NCBI RefSeq assembly: GCF_006363815.1
Contig: NZ_RRYT01000004.1
Span: 184,984-248,983, forward strand
DNA: 64,000 nt
Direction of reading: 5' to 3'
DNA from: Thermomonospora catenispora
GTDB taxonomy: Bacteria > Actinomycetota > Actinomycetes > Streptosporangiales > Streptosporangiaceae
Shown here: positions 1 to 8,372 of the stretch, piece after piece
How the letters are laid out: every line of letters begins with the position of its first letter
Position numbering within the stretch: the first letter of the stretch is position 1
The notes under the pieces: model-generated
The model's database searches: none
What the model was told of the DNA's origin: nothing
What the model saw: only the letters and a program-made list of their open reading frames with translations
Translations under genes and position numbers: made by a program

Positions 1-148
1 CGGCGTCGACCAGCGCGACGCTGACCCGTTCGGGGCCGGCCTCGGTGTCCACCAGCGCCAGCCCGTCGTCCAGCACCGCGGTGATCCGGGCGCGCACCGC
101 GGTGTCCGAGCAGGTGACGCACACCTCGCCGGTGCAGTGGTCGCTCAT
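1..148 (-). CDS. HypC/HupF-family hydrogenase maturation chaperone, 5' part only
   Basis: This gene runs off the left edge, so only its first 49 codons are visible. It begins with ATG inside the ATGA that ends the SIS gene, so the two are translationally coupled. The start MSDHCTGEVCVTCSD, followed by the blocks DDGLALVDT and RVSVALVDA, matches actinobacterial HypC-like proteins found in [NiFe]-hydrogenase clusters. There, HypC-family proteins carry the Fe(CN)2CO precursor and chaperone the large subunit. These variants replace the classical MCLGIP start with a CxTCSD motif. Hydrogenase and the other hyp genes should lie further left, outside the window. The fold assignment rests on recognised sequence blocks, not on a search. 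Confidence 0.8.
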   Translation of the reverse strand, partial: MSDHCTGEVCVTCSDTAVRARITAVLDDGLALVDTEAGPERVSVALVDA

Positions 149-714
149 CGGATCCGCTCCAGGAAGACGTGCACCAGCTCCCACAGCACGTGGTAGATCG
201 TCACGTGGATCTCCTTGGCCACGGTCGGGTCGGCGCAGCGGGCGACCAGGCGATGGTCGGCTTCGAGGTCGTCGCCGTCGGCGCCGGTCAGCGCCACCGT
301 CAGGGCGCCTCGTTCCCGCGCCGCCGCCAGCCCGTTGCGGACGGCGGGGCAGCTGCCCGTGCAGACGCCCATGACGATGTCGTCCGGCGCCGCCAGCAGC
401 CGGAGCTGGGCGGCGAACATCTCCTCGGGGCCGTCCTCGGAGGTGATCGCGGTGAGCGCGGCCGGGTCGGCGCTCAGCGACATCGCGGGCAGCGCCCGGG
501 TGCCGACGACCACCGGATGCACGAACTCCACCGCGATGTGCTGGGCGTCCGTCGCCGAGGCCCCGCTGCCGAACACCAGCAGCCGGCCGCCCCGGTGGAA
601 CCGCCGCGCCATGTCGCGGCACGCCCGCGCCACCGCCTCGGCGTCGTCGATAAGCGCCCGCCCCGGGGCCTCGCGGCGCTGGAACGCCGCCTCCACCAGC
701 GCCGTGCCGCTCAT
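145..714 (-). CDS. SIS-domain phosphosugar isomerase (GmhA-like) of a hydrogenase cluster
   Basis: This is a 189-residue single SIS domain of the sedoheptulose-7-phosphate isomerase type. It carries the GSGASATDAQH loop near residue 45, a C-T-G-S phosphate-binding turn and a C-terminal EIHVTIYHVLWELVH helix that matches GmhA. The start is the ATG in the ATGA shared with the PadR gene; a longer in-frame version would run through the regulator. It is sandwiched between padR and hypC-like genes with 4-bp overlaps on both sides. The linkage to hypC suggests a hydrogenase-associated role, not heptose synthesis, since this is not a Gram-negative LPS context. The true substrate is unknown. Confidence 0.85.
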   Translation of the reverse strand: MSGTALVEAAFQRREAPGRALIDDAEAVARACRDMARRFHRGGRLLVFGSGASATDAQHIAVEFVHPVVVGTRALPAMSLSADPAALTAITSEDGPEEMFAAQLRLLAAPDDIVMGVCTGSCPAVRNGLAAARERGALTVALTGADGDDLEADHRLVARCADPTVAKEIHVTIYHVLWELVHVFLERIR

Positions 715-1082
715 GGCCGCACGGTGACGCGGTCCGGTGCGGGCGCGGTCGCCGGCACGGCCTTCCGCCATCTGCTCAGGCAGGACTCCACGATGTGCCC
801 CAGCCTGGCCAGGCGGGCCATCCATGCCTCCAGCCGCGTCCGGCCCTCGGAGGTCAGCTCATAGCGGCGGCGGGCCGGTCCGGAGGCGGACGGGACCCAG
901 GTCGACACCACCAGCCGTTCCCGTTCCAGGGCGCGCAGCACCCGGTACACCTGCGCGGGCTCCACCCCGCCCACGCCCATCCGCTCCAGGCGCTCGATCA
1001 GCTCATAGCCGTGCCCCGGACGCTCGAAGATGAGCAGAAGCAGAAAGGGATGCAGCAGCCCGCGAACCTCGCCGCCCTCCAT
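711..1082 (-). CDS. PadR-family transcriptional regulator
   Basis: This 123-residue protein is essentially a PadR winged helix. It has a conserved PGHGYELIERL helix and the AQVYRVLRALERERLV recognition region, then RRRYELTSEGRTRLEAW and a C-terminal dimerisation helix. The ATG at 1082 was chosen over one at 1103 because a G-rich ribosome site lies about five bases upstream of it. It is the first gene of the leftward padR-SIS-hypC unit and overlaps the next by 4 bp, so it probably controls the hydrogenase maturation genes and itself. PadR proteins are usually repressors; the inducer here is unknown. Confidence 0.85.
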   Translation of the reverse strand: MEGGEVRGLLHPFLLLLIFERPGHGYELIERLERMGVGGVEPAQVYRVLRALERERLVVSTWVPSASGPARRRYELTSEGRTRLEAWMARLARLGHIVESCLSRWRKAVPATAPAPDRVTVRP

Positions 1083-1518
1083 GAACCCCCCCGTCTGCAG
1101 CACTCCGAGACGGGAGGGTCCCTTCCCTCCGCCCTGGCCCCCGACACCCGGCGACCCGATCCCTTACAGCCCTCTGGATCGCTCTTTTCTCACCTCGGCG
1201 TGTCGTCCCGCTCCGGTCGTTGTGCGCCGAACGCCCGCGAGTCTCCGCTGTGTGTCGAACACCCGCGAGTTTCCGCAGCCGTTCGGCGAACCGGAGCATC
1301 GCACGCCGCTTCCGGCATGCCGGATCCGCCCGCCGTCCGGGGAGCCGCTCGGCGTCCGGCGAGAGGTCCACCGTCACGCCCGACGGACGGCAGGGCATGG
1401 TCCCGCCCGGCGGCGTCGGCCGCCCGGGCGGACGACGGGCGAGGGCATGCCCGTGCACACCCGGAAGCCCGGAGAACGGATGCGGGTTCCGGGAGTCAGG
1501 GCATTTTTGTTAAGAGGA

Positions 1519-1556
1519 CTTCACTGGACTGTGTCACATGACACAGTCCAGTGAAG
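1519..1556. repeat. Perfect inverted repeat, 18-bp arms, 2-bp centre
   Basis: The left arm CTTCACTGGACTGTGTCA (1519-1536) is exactly complementary to 1539-1556, with only CA between. As RNA the 2-base gap would force a slightly shorter stem. As DNA it is a large operator-like or cruciform-forming palindrome. It is more A+T-rich than its surroundings and stands just before two GTGCTAAC copies. It could be an intrinsic terminator stem or an integrase/attachment structure. Confidence 0.9.
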
Positions 1557-1561
1557 AAGGC

Positions 1562-1580
1562 GTGCTAACGGTGTGCTAAC
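1562..1580 (+). repeat. Direct repeat GTGCTAAC x2, 11-bp period
   Basis: GTGCTAAC occurs at 1562-1569 and again at 1573-1580. The same TGCTAAC core is repeated at 62202-62223 next to an integrase gene, also directly after a perfect hairpin. No integrase is present here, so this may be a vestigial attachment site or an unrelated binding site. Confidence 0.7.
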
Positions 1581-1657
1581 ACGGGCCGATGAAGGACGGG
1601 CTGGGCACGGGCGGGCCGGGCATCGGCGAGATCCTGCGATGAAGTCATGACGCCCGG

Positions 1658-1870
1658 TCAGCGACGGAGGTCCAGATCACCGCGCCGGATGCGGAGCATC
1701 AGCTCCGCCCACCCGGCCAGCGAAAACGCAAGGCGGGGCCCGCCTGGATCCTTGGAGTCCCTGACCAGGAGAAACGACGGCAGGCGCGCGATTTCGACGC
1801 AGCCGCCCACATCACTGGTGCTGCTCTTGCGCCACGTGACAGCAGCGTGCTCCTTGAACTGGTCACCCAT
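1658..1870 (-). CDS. DUF397 protein
   Basis: This is a small 70-residue protein with the DUF397 signature: WRKSSTSDVGGCVEIA, then a VRDSKDPGGPRL strand pair and a C-terminal helix. ATG 1870 was chosen because GGGAGG sits seven bases upstream; the open frame extends further but lacks such a site. DUF397 proteins occur almost only in actinomycetes and typically sit next to an XRE/DUF5753 regulator, as here. The pairs act in developmental or antibiotic regulation in some streptomycetes (BldB/WhiJ-like families), but the function of this one is unknown. Confidence 0.9.
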   Translation of the reverse strand: MGDQFKEHAAVTWRKSSTSDVGGCVEIARLPSFLLVRDSKDPGGPRLAFSLAGWAELMLRIRRGDLDLRR

Positions 1871-2079
1871 CCAGCAACCTCCCGTTCGCCGCAGCTCCCG
1901 GTACTTGCGCGGCGAACCAGACAAGGTCGTCCGACCGGCGAGGCGGCGAGAGCGTAAACCACGACCTTGTGGACGATTCCCGTCAAAGAGTGTAAGCGGT
2001 CAGGCTTTACTCGCCTATACGGGCGACGTGGGAACCGTGTGCACAAGGCCGCTGGACGGGTGCGGCCGGACGGGTGACC

Positions 2080-2955
2080 TCAGCTCATTTCTTCGATGAC
2101 AGTGCGGATCAGCTCCAACGACTCTTCTGCGGACAGGGCTTCTTCCAGCAGCGACTCGAACGAGGCCGCGTAGTCGGTGACCCGCTCGTCGGGCCCCTGA
2201 ATCAAGGCCTGGGTTCCCTCCGGCCCCCACTCCAGGTAGAGGACGTCGGACAGATCGCCTTCGAACTCCAGCAGGGTGAAAGGACCGAACATGCCGGCGT
2301 GGGCACCCGCCTGGAACGGGATGATCCGCACGGTGACCAGCTCGCGCTCCTCCTCGATCACGTTGGCGATGTGCTCGAGCTGGCGCGGCATGATTCCAGG
2401 GTCCTTCTTGATCCCTACATGCCGGCGGATGACCGCCTCGTCCATGACGAAGTACCGCCGCGGCGGCTTGGCCCGCTGGGCGAGCTCCCTCTGTCGCTGT
2501 GTCCGGAGGTTGATCAGCGGTGACAGCTCGGCGGGATCCACGGCCTGGGAGGTGAGGACCTCGGAGTACTCCCTGGTCTGGAGCAGACCCGGCACCACCG
2601 TGCTCTGGAAGGCCCGAATGAAGGAGGCGCCCGCCTCGTAACCGATGAAGTTGAGGTAGCCGCTGGCCACCTGTCCTCGGTAGGCGCTCCACCAGCCGGC
2701 GCTGCGCGCACCTCGGTTGAGGGCGTGCAGGCGGTCCCGCTGACTTTCTGAGCTGATCCCGTACTCGTTGAGCAGGGCGTCCAGGTCGGTCTTGGTGATC
2801 GAACTTCGACCGCCTTCGAGCCGGATCAACTTGGAGGGGGACCACTCCAGGGACTTGGCCACCTGTTCTTGGGTCAGCCCTTTGGCCTTACGGAGCTTGA
2901 CCAGTTCGCTGCGGAGCAACGCGCTCTGGACGACTGGTCCCTGGTCCGAGGCCAT
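2080..2955 (-). CDS. XRE-family regulator with DUF5753 domain
   Basis: The 291-residue protein has an N-terminal XRE helix-turn-helix (about residues 14-65, with LRKAKGLTQEQVAK and WSPSKLIRLEGG) and a long DUF5753 sensor/effector region (about 95-280, containing QSTVVPGLLQTREY and MRQ-type MPRQLEHI blocks). The ATG has GGAGG six bases upstream. This architecture is the WhiJ-like class partnered with DUF397 proteins. The partner gene is 209 bp downstream on the same strand. A palindrome TGCAAGCTTGCA at 3004-3015, about 50 bp upstream of the start, is a candidate autoregulatory operator. Confidence 0.92.
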   Translation of the reverse strand: MASDQGPVVQSALLRSELVKLRKAKGLTQEQVAKSLEWSPSKLIRLEGGRSSITKTDLDALLNEYGISSESQRDRLHALNRGARSAGWWSAYRGQVASGYLNFIGYEAGASFIRAFQSTVVPGLLQTREYSEVLTSQAVDPAELSPLINLRTQRQRELAQRAKPPRRYFVMDEAVIRRHVGIKKDPGIMPRQLEHIANVIEEERELVTVRIIPFQAGAHAGMFGPFTLLEFEGDLSDVLYLEWGPEGTQALIQGPDERVTDYAASFESLLEEALSAEESLELIRTVIEEMS

Positions 2956-3003
2956 CTGATCCTCCGTGGCTAGATGACGGTCTCAAGTTGGAAGGTTCTG
3001 TTC

Positions 3004-3015
3004 TGCAAGCTTGCA
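3004..3015. promoter_or_regulatory. Palindrome TGCAAGCTTGCA upstream of the XRE gene
   Basis: This is a perfect 12-bp palindrome 48-60 bp upstream of the regulator's start codon. Its position suits an operator for the XRE protein, but this is inference from position and symmetry only. Confidence 0.4.
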
Positions 3016-3196
3016 AAGGGCGCGGACTCATCTTAGAGCAACCTGAGGCGCCAGGTGCCAAAGAGTGGCGAAGTGATCGTCATGAAGTGGTATGCGGGCT
3101 CGTCATGGGCCTCCTGGTGGGCTCACTCGGCTGTTCTTCTGGGCTGACAAGGTGGGAAGCGTCTCCAGGGAGAGGAGGGTGAACCGGTCGATGCGT

Positions 3197-3511
3197 CACA
3201 TCCTACTCCGTCTGGTCCTACTCGGCTCGGTCTTACTCTGATCGGTCTTGCTGTGGTCGGTATCGGTCAGCTCGGTCCTGCTCTGATGGGTCTCGCTCGG
3301 CAGCGTGACGCTTGGCTGGGTACCGGTTGGCTCGCTGCCTCTTGGCTCGGTTCCGTACGGACCGGTGTCGCACAGCATGATGGCTGATGGTCCGATAGCT
3401 CATGGAACTATGGCGCAAGGCTCGGTCGTGATCTGATCGGTCTCGCTCAGCTCGGTCCTACTGTGACCGGTCTCGCTCGGCTGGGTTACGCTCAGCCGGG
3501 TTCCGCTAAGG
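3197..3511. repeat. Array of about 21 degenerate 15-bp tandem repeats
   Basis: Dividing the sequence from 3197 into 15-base units gives about 21 aligned copies of a T/C-rich unit close to TCGGTCCTGCTCGGC. Units at 3227, 3242, 3272, 3287, 3422, 3437, 3452 and 3467 are clear; those at 3377-3421 are strongly diverged. The period equals five codons, and one minus-strand frame (3196-3378) reads with five-residue periodicity. However, all frames across the whole array are interrupted, so it is either decayed coding sequence or non-coding. No flanking integrase or transposase is seen. Confidence 0.85.
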
Positions 3512-4025
3512 ACGGAGGCCATACACGACGGCGCAGAATGCAACATTGCAGTCTGACTACTGGTGCATCGGCTTACGCCAAGTTACACTGGGGCTCAATC
3601 GGAGGTAGATCGCCCAAAGCGATCGCCAGGCGCGGAACGTCCCTCCGGGGCGAGGTCCACCAGAAGGGGACAGGCCGCCGGGCGGGGCCGAACGCGGAAC
3701 GTCCGACGGGGATGGTTGAAGGAGGATGCTAGACGAGGCGCGCGCAACGCTAGGGCCGTCGCCAGATTTCCGATCTCATGGCTGGCAACCGGACGAATCG
3801 GATAACTGGCAACGGCCCTGACCTGGCCACTAGTGCACGTTCACCTGGTCGGCCGTGTGGGCCGACCTGGTCAATTGCCTCCAGCGGCTCCCTCCAGTCT
3901 AGCTGCGAAGCAGTTGCAGACCAAGAGGGCGTCCGCTGGGTGGACACTCCACCGCCGTCACCTGCGTTTTCGCTGGTGGATCGGCTGGTGCCGCGTTCAT
4001 CGGACAGTTGCAAGGGATGCGGGCG
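3512..4025. other. Intergenic region before the cyclase-like gene
   Basis: Nothing coding is convincing here. Base composition is lower in G+C than neighbouring genes near 3540-3600. The promoter of the downstream gene must be here, but no clear consensus can be pointed to. Confidence 0.5.
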
Positions 4026-5534
4026 ATGTCCTCGCGCAACGCTAACGCAGCGGACCAAGATCCGAACATTGAATTCTTCCACCGGGTGCCCGGAGCCCTC
4101 GCCGTCCGGCGGGACACCGCTCCGGCGATCCGGCGGACGGCGGCCCTCTCCGGGAGGGTCGTCGGACTCTCGGCCGGTCATCTGATCGCTCGGGACGTCG
4201 GCAGATCCCAGACCATTCTTGGCGGTCTGTTCATCGTCGGAGTGGTGCTGGTCGCCTCGGTCGTGGCCGCCGGTGTCACCGGAGTCGCCGTCGCCGGAGG
4301 GGCGATGGTGCTTCTGACGGCGACGTTCGGTCTCATGGCGGTGCTGTTGGCGCTGATTTGCCGGCAGGGGACCGTCATCGGACCTCCGCCGATGACGGCG
4401 GCCAGAGGAGCGGACCCGATCTGGCGGAGGTCCCGGCTCGACGGAGAAGGCGCCGCCCACGGTCGCCGGTGGTCCCCTTCCTTCTGGGAGTCCCTGACCG
4501 AGGAGGAACGCCGGATCCTCGACCGGCGCGGCGTGCTCCGGACGTTCCCGCGAGGAGCGGTGCTGTTCCGTGAGGGCGACGACGCCGACCACGTCATCGT
4601 CATCCGCAGAGGCCGGGCCAAGGTGTTCGTCTACGAGGACGGCCGGGAGCGGGTCCTCGCGACTCGGGCGGCTGGTGATCTTGTCGGGGAGCGGGCGGCG
4701 CTGCGGTACAGCGTCCGCTCGGCGAACGTGGTCGCGCTGGAGACGGTGCAGGCGCTGGTGCTGAGCACCGAAGACTTCACGCGGTTCATCGAGGAGCGCC
4801 CCCATGTGCTGCACATCCTCGAGGACCAAGTCTACGACCGCCTCATCGAACGGGACGATCCCCCGCACCGGATCCCCGACATGTCCCGGCGGGCGGCTCC
4901 CGCGCAAAGCGGCCGCGGCGAGCCGGAGACGCGCGAGACGACCCGGCCGCGGTTCGACGAGGACCACTGCACCGTGGTGCTGCTGGACGTGGCGGAGTTC
5001 GGGGCGCATGAGCGGACCGACGGGGACCGCGCGATCGTGCGGCGCGAACTGCAGCGCATGGTGTGGAAGGCGTTCGCGGAGGCGCCGTTCGACGGGCTGG
5101 ACCGCTGCCACTGGGAGGAACGCGGTGACGGCTTCCTGATCGTCGTGCCGCCTCAGATCAGGACCCGGTGGGTGGTGGAGCGCCTGCCCGACCGGCTGGC
5201 GGCGGCCGTGCGGCAGCACAATCGGCGCTCCACCGAGCCGGTGCGCATCCGGCTCCGGCTCAGCGTGCACGTCGGGCCGGTGACCTCCGACGACACCGGG
5301 GTCAACGGCAGCGCGATCATCCACGCGGCCCGGCTCGTGGACGCCGCCGAGTTCAAGGAGCGGATGAAGGCGGCGGACGCGGCGCTGGGCGTCATCGCCT
5401 CCCCGTACGTCTACGAATACGTGGTCCGCCACGGCGAGCGATTCGAAAGCGGGTCTTATGAGCGGATCCAGGGGCAGGTGAAGGAGAGCGCGATCGACGC
5501 CTGGGTGCGGCTGATCGGGCCCGCCTCGTACTGA
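4026..5534 (+). CDS. Membrane protein with cNMP-binding and class III cyclase-like domains
   Basis: This 502-residue protein has two probable membrane helices (about residues 62-112), a cyclic-nucleotide-binding domain (about 160-275, with PRGAVLFREGDDADHVIVI and GDLVGERAAL) and a C-terminal class III nucleotidyl-cyclase-like domain (about 305-490). The cyclase keeps both candidate metal aspartates (LLDVAEFG; ERGDGFLIV) and an Arg in IIHAARL, but the usual neighbouring Asn is replaced by His, so activity is uncertain. ATG 4026 was chosen since AAGGG lies about nine bases upstream; earlier in-frame TTG/ATG codons have poor spacing. The gene stands alone. It could be a self-sensing second-messenger enzyme or a catalytically dead sensor. 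Confidence 0.75.
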   Translation: MSSRNANAADQDPNIEFFHRVPGALAVRRDTAPAIRRTAALSGRVVGLSAGHLIARDVGRSQTILGGLFIVGVVLVASVVAAGVTGVAVAGGAMVLLTATFGLMAVLLALICRQGTVIGPPPMTAARGADPIWRRSRLDGEGAAHGRRWSPSFWESLTEEERRILDRRGVLRTFPRGAVLFREGDDADHVIVIRRGRAKVFVYEDGRERVLATRAAGDLVGERAALRYSVRSANVVALETVQALVLSTEDFTRFIEERPHVLHILEDQVYDRLIERDDPPHRIPDMSRRAAPAQSGRGEPETRETTRPRFDEDHCTVVLLDVAEFGAHERTDGDRAIVRRELQRMVWKAFAEAPFDGLDRCHWEERGDGFLIVVPPQIRTRWVVERLPDRLAAAVRQHNRRSTEPVRIRLRLSVHVGPVTSDDTGVNGSAIIHAARLVDAAEFKERMKAADAALGVIASPYVYEYVVRHGERFESGSYERIQGQVKESAIDAWVRLIGPASY

Positions 5535-5535
5535 G

Positions 5536-5608
5536 GCCCGCCTCTCGATGAGAGGGCCTTATCTCAAGGACCGGACCCGGAGCCGGCCACGGCTCCGGTC
5601 CGGTCCGC
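5536..5608 (+). terminator. Tandem hairpins after the cyclase-like gene
   Basis: Two imperfect stem-loops follow the stop codon: one around GAGAGG (5541-5560), and a longer one (5568-5608) pairing GGACCGGACCC/GGAGCCG with CGGCTCCGGTCCGGTCC around GCCA. No T-tract follows, as is common in high-G+C actinomycetes. 5609-5890 shows nothing else recognisable. Confidence 0.55.
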
Positions 5609-5890
5609 GCCGCATGACCGGTCATCGCCGACCGGTTCCGGCCGGCGCGGCGACCCCGGAGATCGTCATTCCTCGGTCGAAGCGCCCTGCACGGTGATGC
5701 AGGTCGGCGCATCCGTCGGATCGTCGCCCCAGCGTGGCCCCGTGAACCATGTCGTCGCGGACGAGAAATGCCACGGGTGAGGAGCGCTCCGGCTCAGGCC
5801 GCCGCGGGACGAGGAAGGTTTCCGGCCATGCCGTCGTGAGCGAGGGACGCCGCCGAGAAGGCGCGGGCGAGGGGCGCCGCATGCGAGGAG

Positions 5891-6886
5891 CTAGCTGGAG
5901 TCGCGGACGATCAGTTCGGTCGGCAGGATGACCGGCTCCGGCCGCTGTCCCGGCTCCAGCGCCAGCAGCATCCGCACGATCGCCTGGGCGACCTCCGCGA
6001 TCGGCTGGCGGACGGTGGTCAGCGGCGGGTCGGTGTACTGGGCGGCCTCGATGTCGTCGAACCCCACCACCGCCACGTCGTCCGGCACCCGCCGTCCGGC
6101 CTTGCGCAGCGTGTGCATCGCCCCGATCGCCATCAGGTCCGAGGCCGCGAACACCGCGTCCAGGTCGGGGTCGTCCTCCAGCAGCTGCCGCATCGCCGCC
6201 GCCCCCGACTCGCGGGTGAAGTCGCCCATGGCCACCAGCGAACGCCGGTCGGCCCTGGACACCACCTCCCGGTAGCCGGCCAGCCGGTCCAGCCCGGCCG
6301 TCATGTCCGGCGGTCCCGCGATCGTCGCGATGCGCCGGCGTCCCCGTTCGACCAGGTGCTCCACGGCCGCGCGGGCGCCGCCCACGTTGTCGCAGTCGCA
6401 GTAGGGCGGCCGGACCGTGGAGATCGGACGCCCGTGCGAGACCACCGGCACCCCGGTGCGGGACAGCGCGGCGGGCAGCGGGTCGGAGCCGTGCAGGGAC
6501 AGCAGGATCACCCCGTCCACGTGCCCGCCGGCCACATAGCGCTCCACCCGGGCGTGCCCGGCCGGGGAGGAGGCCAGCATCAGCACGAGCTGCTTGCCGG
6601 CGCTCTCCAGCTCCTGGCTGACCGCCCGCACCACGATGGAGAAGAACGGGTCGTCGGAGAACACCCGGGACGCGGGCTCGGACACCACCAGCCCGATGGA
6701 GTCGGTGCGCTGGGTGACCAGGCTGCGGGCCGCCGAGTTGGGCACGTACCCCAGTTCCTCGATCGCCTTCAGCACGGCGGCGCGGATCTCCGGCTTGACG
6801 GTGTCCGACCCGTTCACCACCCGCGACACCGTGGCCCGGGAGACCCCCGCCCGGGCCGCGACCGCCTCCAGAGTCGGCCGTTTCAA
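5891..6886 (-). CDS. LacI-family repressor of the GH1/GH16 glucan locus
   Basis: The 331-residue regulator begins with TTG: the TTGAAACGG start gives [21 protein letters not shown], the standard LacI headpiece. That TTG overlaps the TGA of the beta-glucosidase (TTGA), so it is translated from the end of the sugar operon. The periplasmic-binding-like core has conserved [13 protein letters not shown] and [13 protein letters not shown] blocks and TVRQPIAE near the end. It is the last gene of the SBP-permease-permease-GH1-lacI operon. It most probably binds the two 16-bp operators at 11602 and 11690, which resemble CelR-type sites, and responds to a glucan oligosaccharide. That pairing is inferred. 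Confidence 0.9.
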   Translation of the reverse strand: MKRPTLEAVAARAGVSRATVSRVVNGSDTVKPEIRAAVLKAIEELGYVPNSAARSLVTQRTDSIGLVVSEPASRVFSDDPFFSIVVRAVSQELESAGKQLVLMLASSPAGHARVERYVAGGHVDGVILLSLHGSDPLPAALSRTGVPVVSHGRPISTVRPPYCDCDNVGGARAAVEHLVERGRRRIATIAGPPDMTAGLDRLAGYREVVSRADRRSLVAMGDFTRESGAAAMRQLLEDDPDLDAVFAASDLMAIGAMHTLRKAGRRVPDDVAVVGFDDIEAAQYTDPPLTTVRQPIAEVAQAIVRMLLALEPGQRPEPVILPTELIVRDSS

Positions 6887-8283
6887 GAAGCCTCCAGTCC
6901 GTTGCGCGCGATGACCCCCGCATACCATCGTGCGCTGTCCTTGGGCAGACGACGCTGGTCGGTGTAGTCGACGTAGACGATGCCGAACCGCTTGGCGTAG
7001 CCCTCGGCCCACTCGAAGTTGTCCAGCAGCGACCACACCAGGTAGCCGCGCAGGTCCACGCCCGCCGCCAGCGCCGCGTGCGCCGCCCGCAGGTGCCCCT
7101 CCAGGTAGCCGATCCGCTCCGGGTCGGCCACCCGGCCGTCCGGTCCGACGACGTCGTCGAACGCCGCCCCGTTCTCGGTGACGATCAGCGGCGTCCCCGG
7201 GTGGTCGCGGTGCAGCCGCAGCAGCAGCTCGGTCAGCCCGTCCGGGACGATCGGCCAGCCCATCGCGGTCGTCGGCAGGTCCACCGAGGGGAACGCCACG
7301 CCCGCCGAGCCGGGGAACGCCGGGTTCTCCGGCGCCCCGGGCGAGGCCTGCACGTAGGTGGGGTTGTAGTAGTTGACGCCCAGCAGGTCGATCGGCTGGG
7401 CGATGGTCGCCAGGTCCCCGTCGCGGACGTGCCCGAGCCGCTGCGCGCGCTCCAGCACCGCCTCCGGGTACGAGCCGCGCAGCGCGGCGTCGAGGAACTG
7501 CCGGTTGAGCAGCGCGTCCACCAGGTCGATCGCCGCCAGGTCCGCCTCGCCGGGGGTCGGCGCGGGGCACAGCACGGGCGCGAGGTTGAGGGTCAGCGAG
7601 ATGCGCTCCGCCCCCGCCTCGCGCAGCCGCCGCGTCGCCAGCCCGTGCGCCAGCAGCAGATGGTGCGCCGCCCGGAACGCCGCGTCCGCGTCGGTCCGTC
7701 CGGGCGCGTGCACGCCGGCTCCGTAGCCGAGGAACGACGCCACCCAGGGTTCGTTGATCGTCGTCCAGGTGTCGACCCGGTCGGCCAGGCGGTCGTGCAC
7801 CAGGCCAGCGTATTCGGCGAACCGGTGGGCCGTGTCGCGCGCCGTCCAGCCGCCCGCGTCCTCCAGGGCCTGGGGGAGGTCCCAGTGGTAGAGGGTGACG
7901 TAGGGGGTGATCCCCGCCTCCAGCAGCCCGTCCACCAGGCGGTCGTAGAAGTCCAGCCCGCGCGGGTTGGCCGGGCCGGTGCCGTCCGGCTGGATCCGCG
8001 GCCAGGACACCGAGAACCGGTAGACGCCCAGCCCCAGGGAGGCCATCAGCGCGATGTCCTCCCGCCAGCGGTGGTAGTGGTCGCAGGCCACCTCTCCGGT
8101 GTCCCCGCCGGCGATCGCGCCGGGCCGGCGGGTGAAGGCGTCCCAGATCGACGGTCCCCGGCCGTCCTCGCGCGTGGCGCCCTCGATCTGGTAGGCCGCC
8201 GTCGCCGCGCCCCACAGGAAGCCGGGCGGGAAGGTCAGGGCGTCGGTCCGGGCGGTGGTGGCGGTCGAGCCGACCGTGGTCAT
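6883..8283 (-). CDS. GH1 beta-glucosidase
   Basis: This 466-residue protein is of normal GH1 length. It has [19 protein letters not shown] at the start, acid/base glutamate in TINEPW (about residue 178), nucleophile in VTENG (about 365), and the C-terminal [16 protein letters not shown] aglycone-site block. No signal peptide is visible, so it should cleave imported cello- or laminari-oligosaccharides in the cytoplasm. ATG 8283 has GGAGGG about ten bases upstream. It lies downstream of the two permease genes (90-bp gap) and overlaps the lacI start, completing an uptake-and-hydrolysis operon. Confidence 0.95.
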   Translation of the reverse strand: MTTVGSTATTARTDALTFPPGFLWGAATAAYQIEGATREDGRGPSIWDAFTRRPGAIAGGDTGEVACDHYHRWREDIALMASLGLGVYRFSVSWPRIQPDGTGPANPRGLDFYDRLVDGLLEAGITPYVTLYHWDLPQALEDAGGWTARDTAHRFAEYAGLVHDRLADRVDTWTTINEPWVASFLGYGAGVHAPGRTDADAAFRAAHHLLLAHGLATRRLREAGAERISLTLNLAPVLCPAPTPGEADLAAIDLVDALLNRQFLDAALRGSYPEAVLERAQRLGHVRDGDLATIAQPIDLLGVNYYNPTYVQASPGAPENPAFPGSAGVAFPSVDLPTTAMGWPIVPDGLTELLLRLHRDHPGTPLIVTENGAAFDDVVGPDGRVADPERIGYLEGHLRAAHAALAAGVDLRGYLVWSLLDNFEWAEGYAKRFGIVYVDYTDQRRLPKDSARWYAGVIARNGLEAS

Positions 8284-8372
8284 GCGTGCAGTCCCTCCGA
8301 TGCGGCGTGCCGGGTCCCGGCCGCCGGAAAGTGATCGTTGCCGATGAGCGGGCCGATGAGCGGGCGGGCCGG

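Larger units (their letters stand above)
1083..1657. other. Intergenic region between padR and the DUF397 gene
   Basis: No convincing gene is seen; overlapping open frames on both strands have mutually exclusive, compositionally driven translations. The right half holds the perfect inverted repeat at 1519-1556 and the two GTGCTAAC copies at 1562-1580, listed separately. The left half should contain the padR promoter, but no clear -35/-10 pair stands out. Confidence 0.6.

Noticed and set aside
1003..1541. Overlapping open frames on both strands between padR and DUF397
   Set aside because: Translations are Arg/Pro-rich, mutually exclusive, and lack ribosome sites or known domains.
3196..3378. 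60-codon minus-strand frame within the 15-bp repeats as a real peptide gene
   Set aside because: No ribosome site, covers only part of the array, and the periodicity is explained by the DNA repeat.
3197..3511. CRISPR array
   Set aside because: Units are contiguous 15-mers without spacers, and no cas gene is present.
3750..5432. 560-codon minus-strand open frame opposite the cyclase-like gene
   Set aside because: The translation is rich in Arg/Pro/His/Asp without any recognisable motif, while the plus strand has clear cNMP-binding and cyclase features.
5891..8215. Single large protein fusing GH1-antiframe and LacI
   Set aside because: Only the last 331 codons match LacI. The upstream part is an out-of-frame reading of the beta-glucosidase gene, and the TTG start fits the family.
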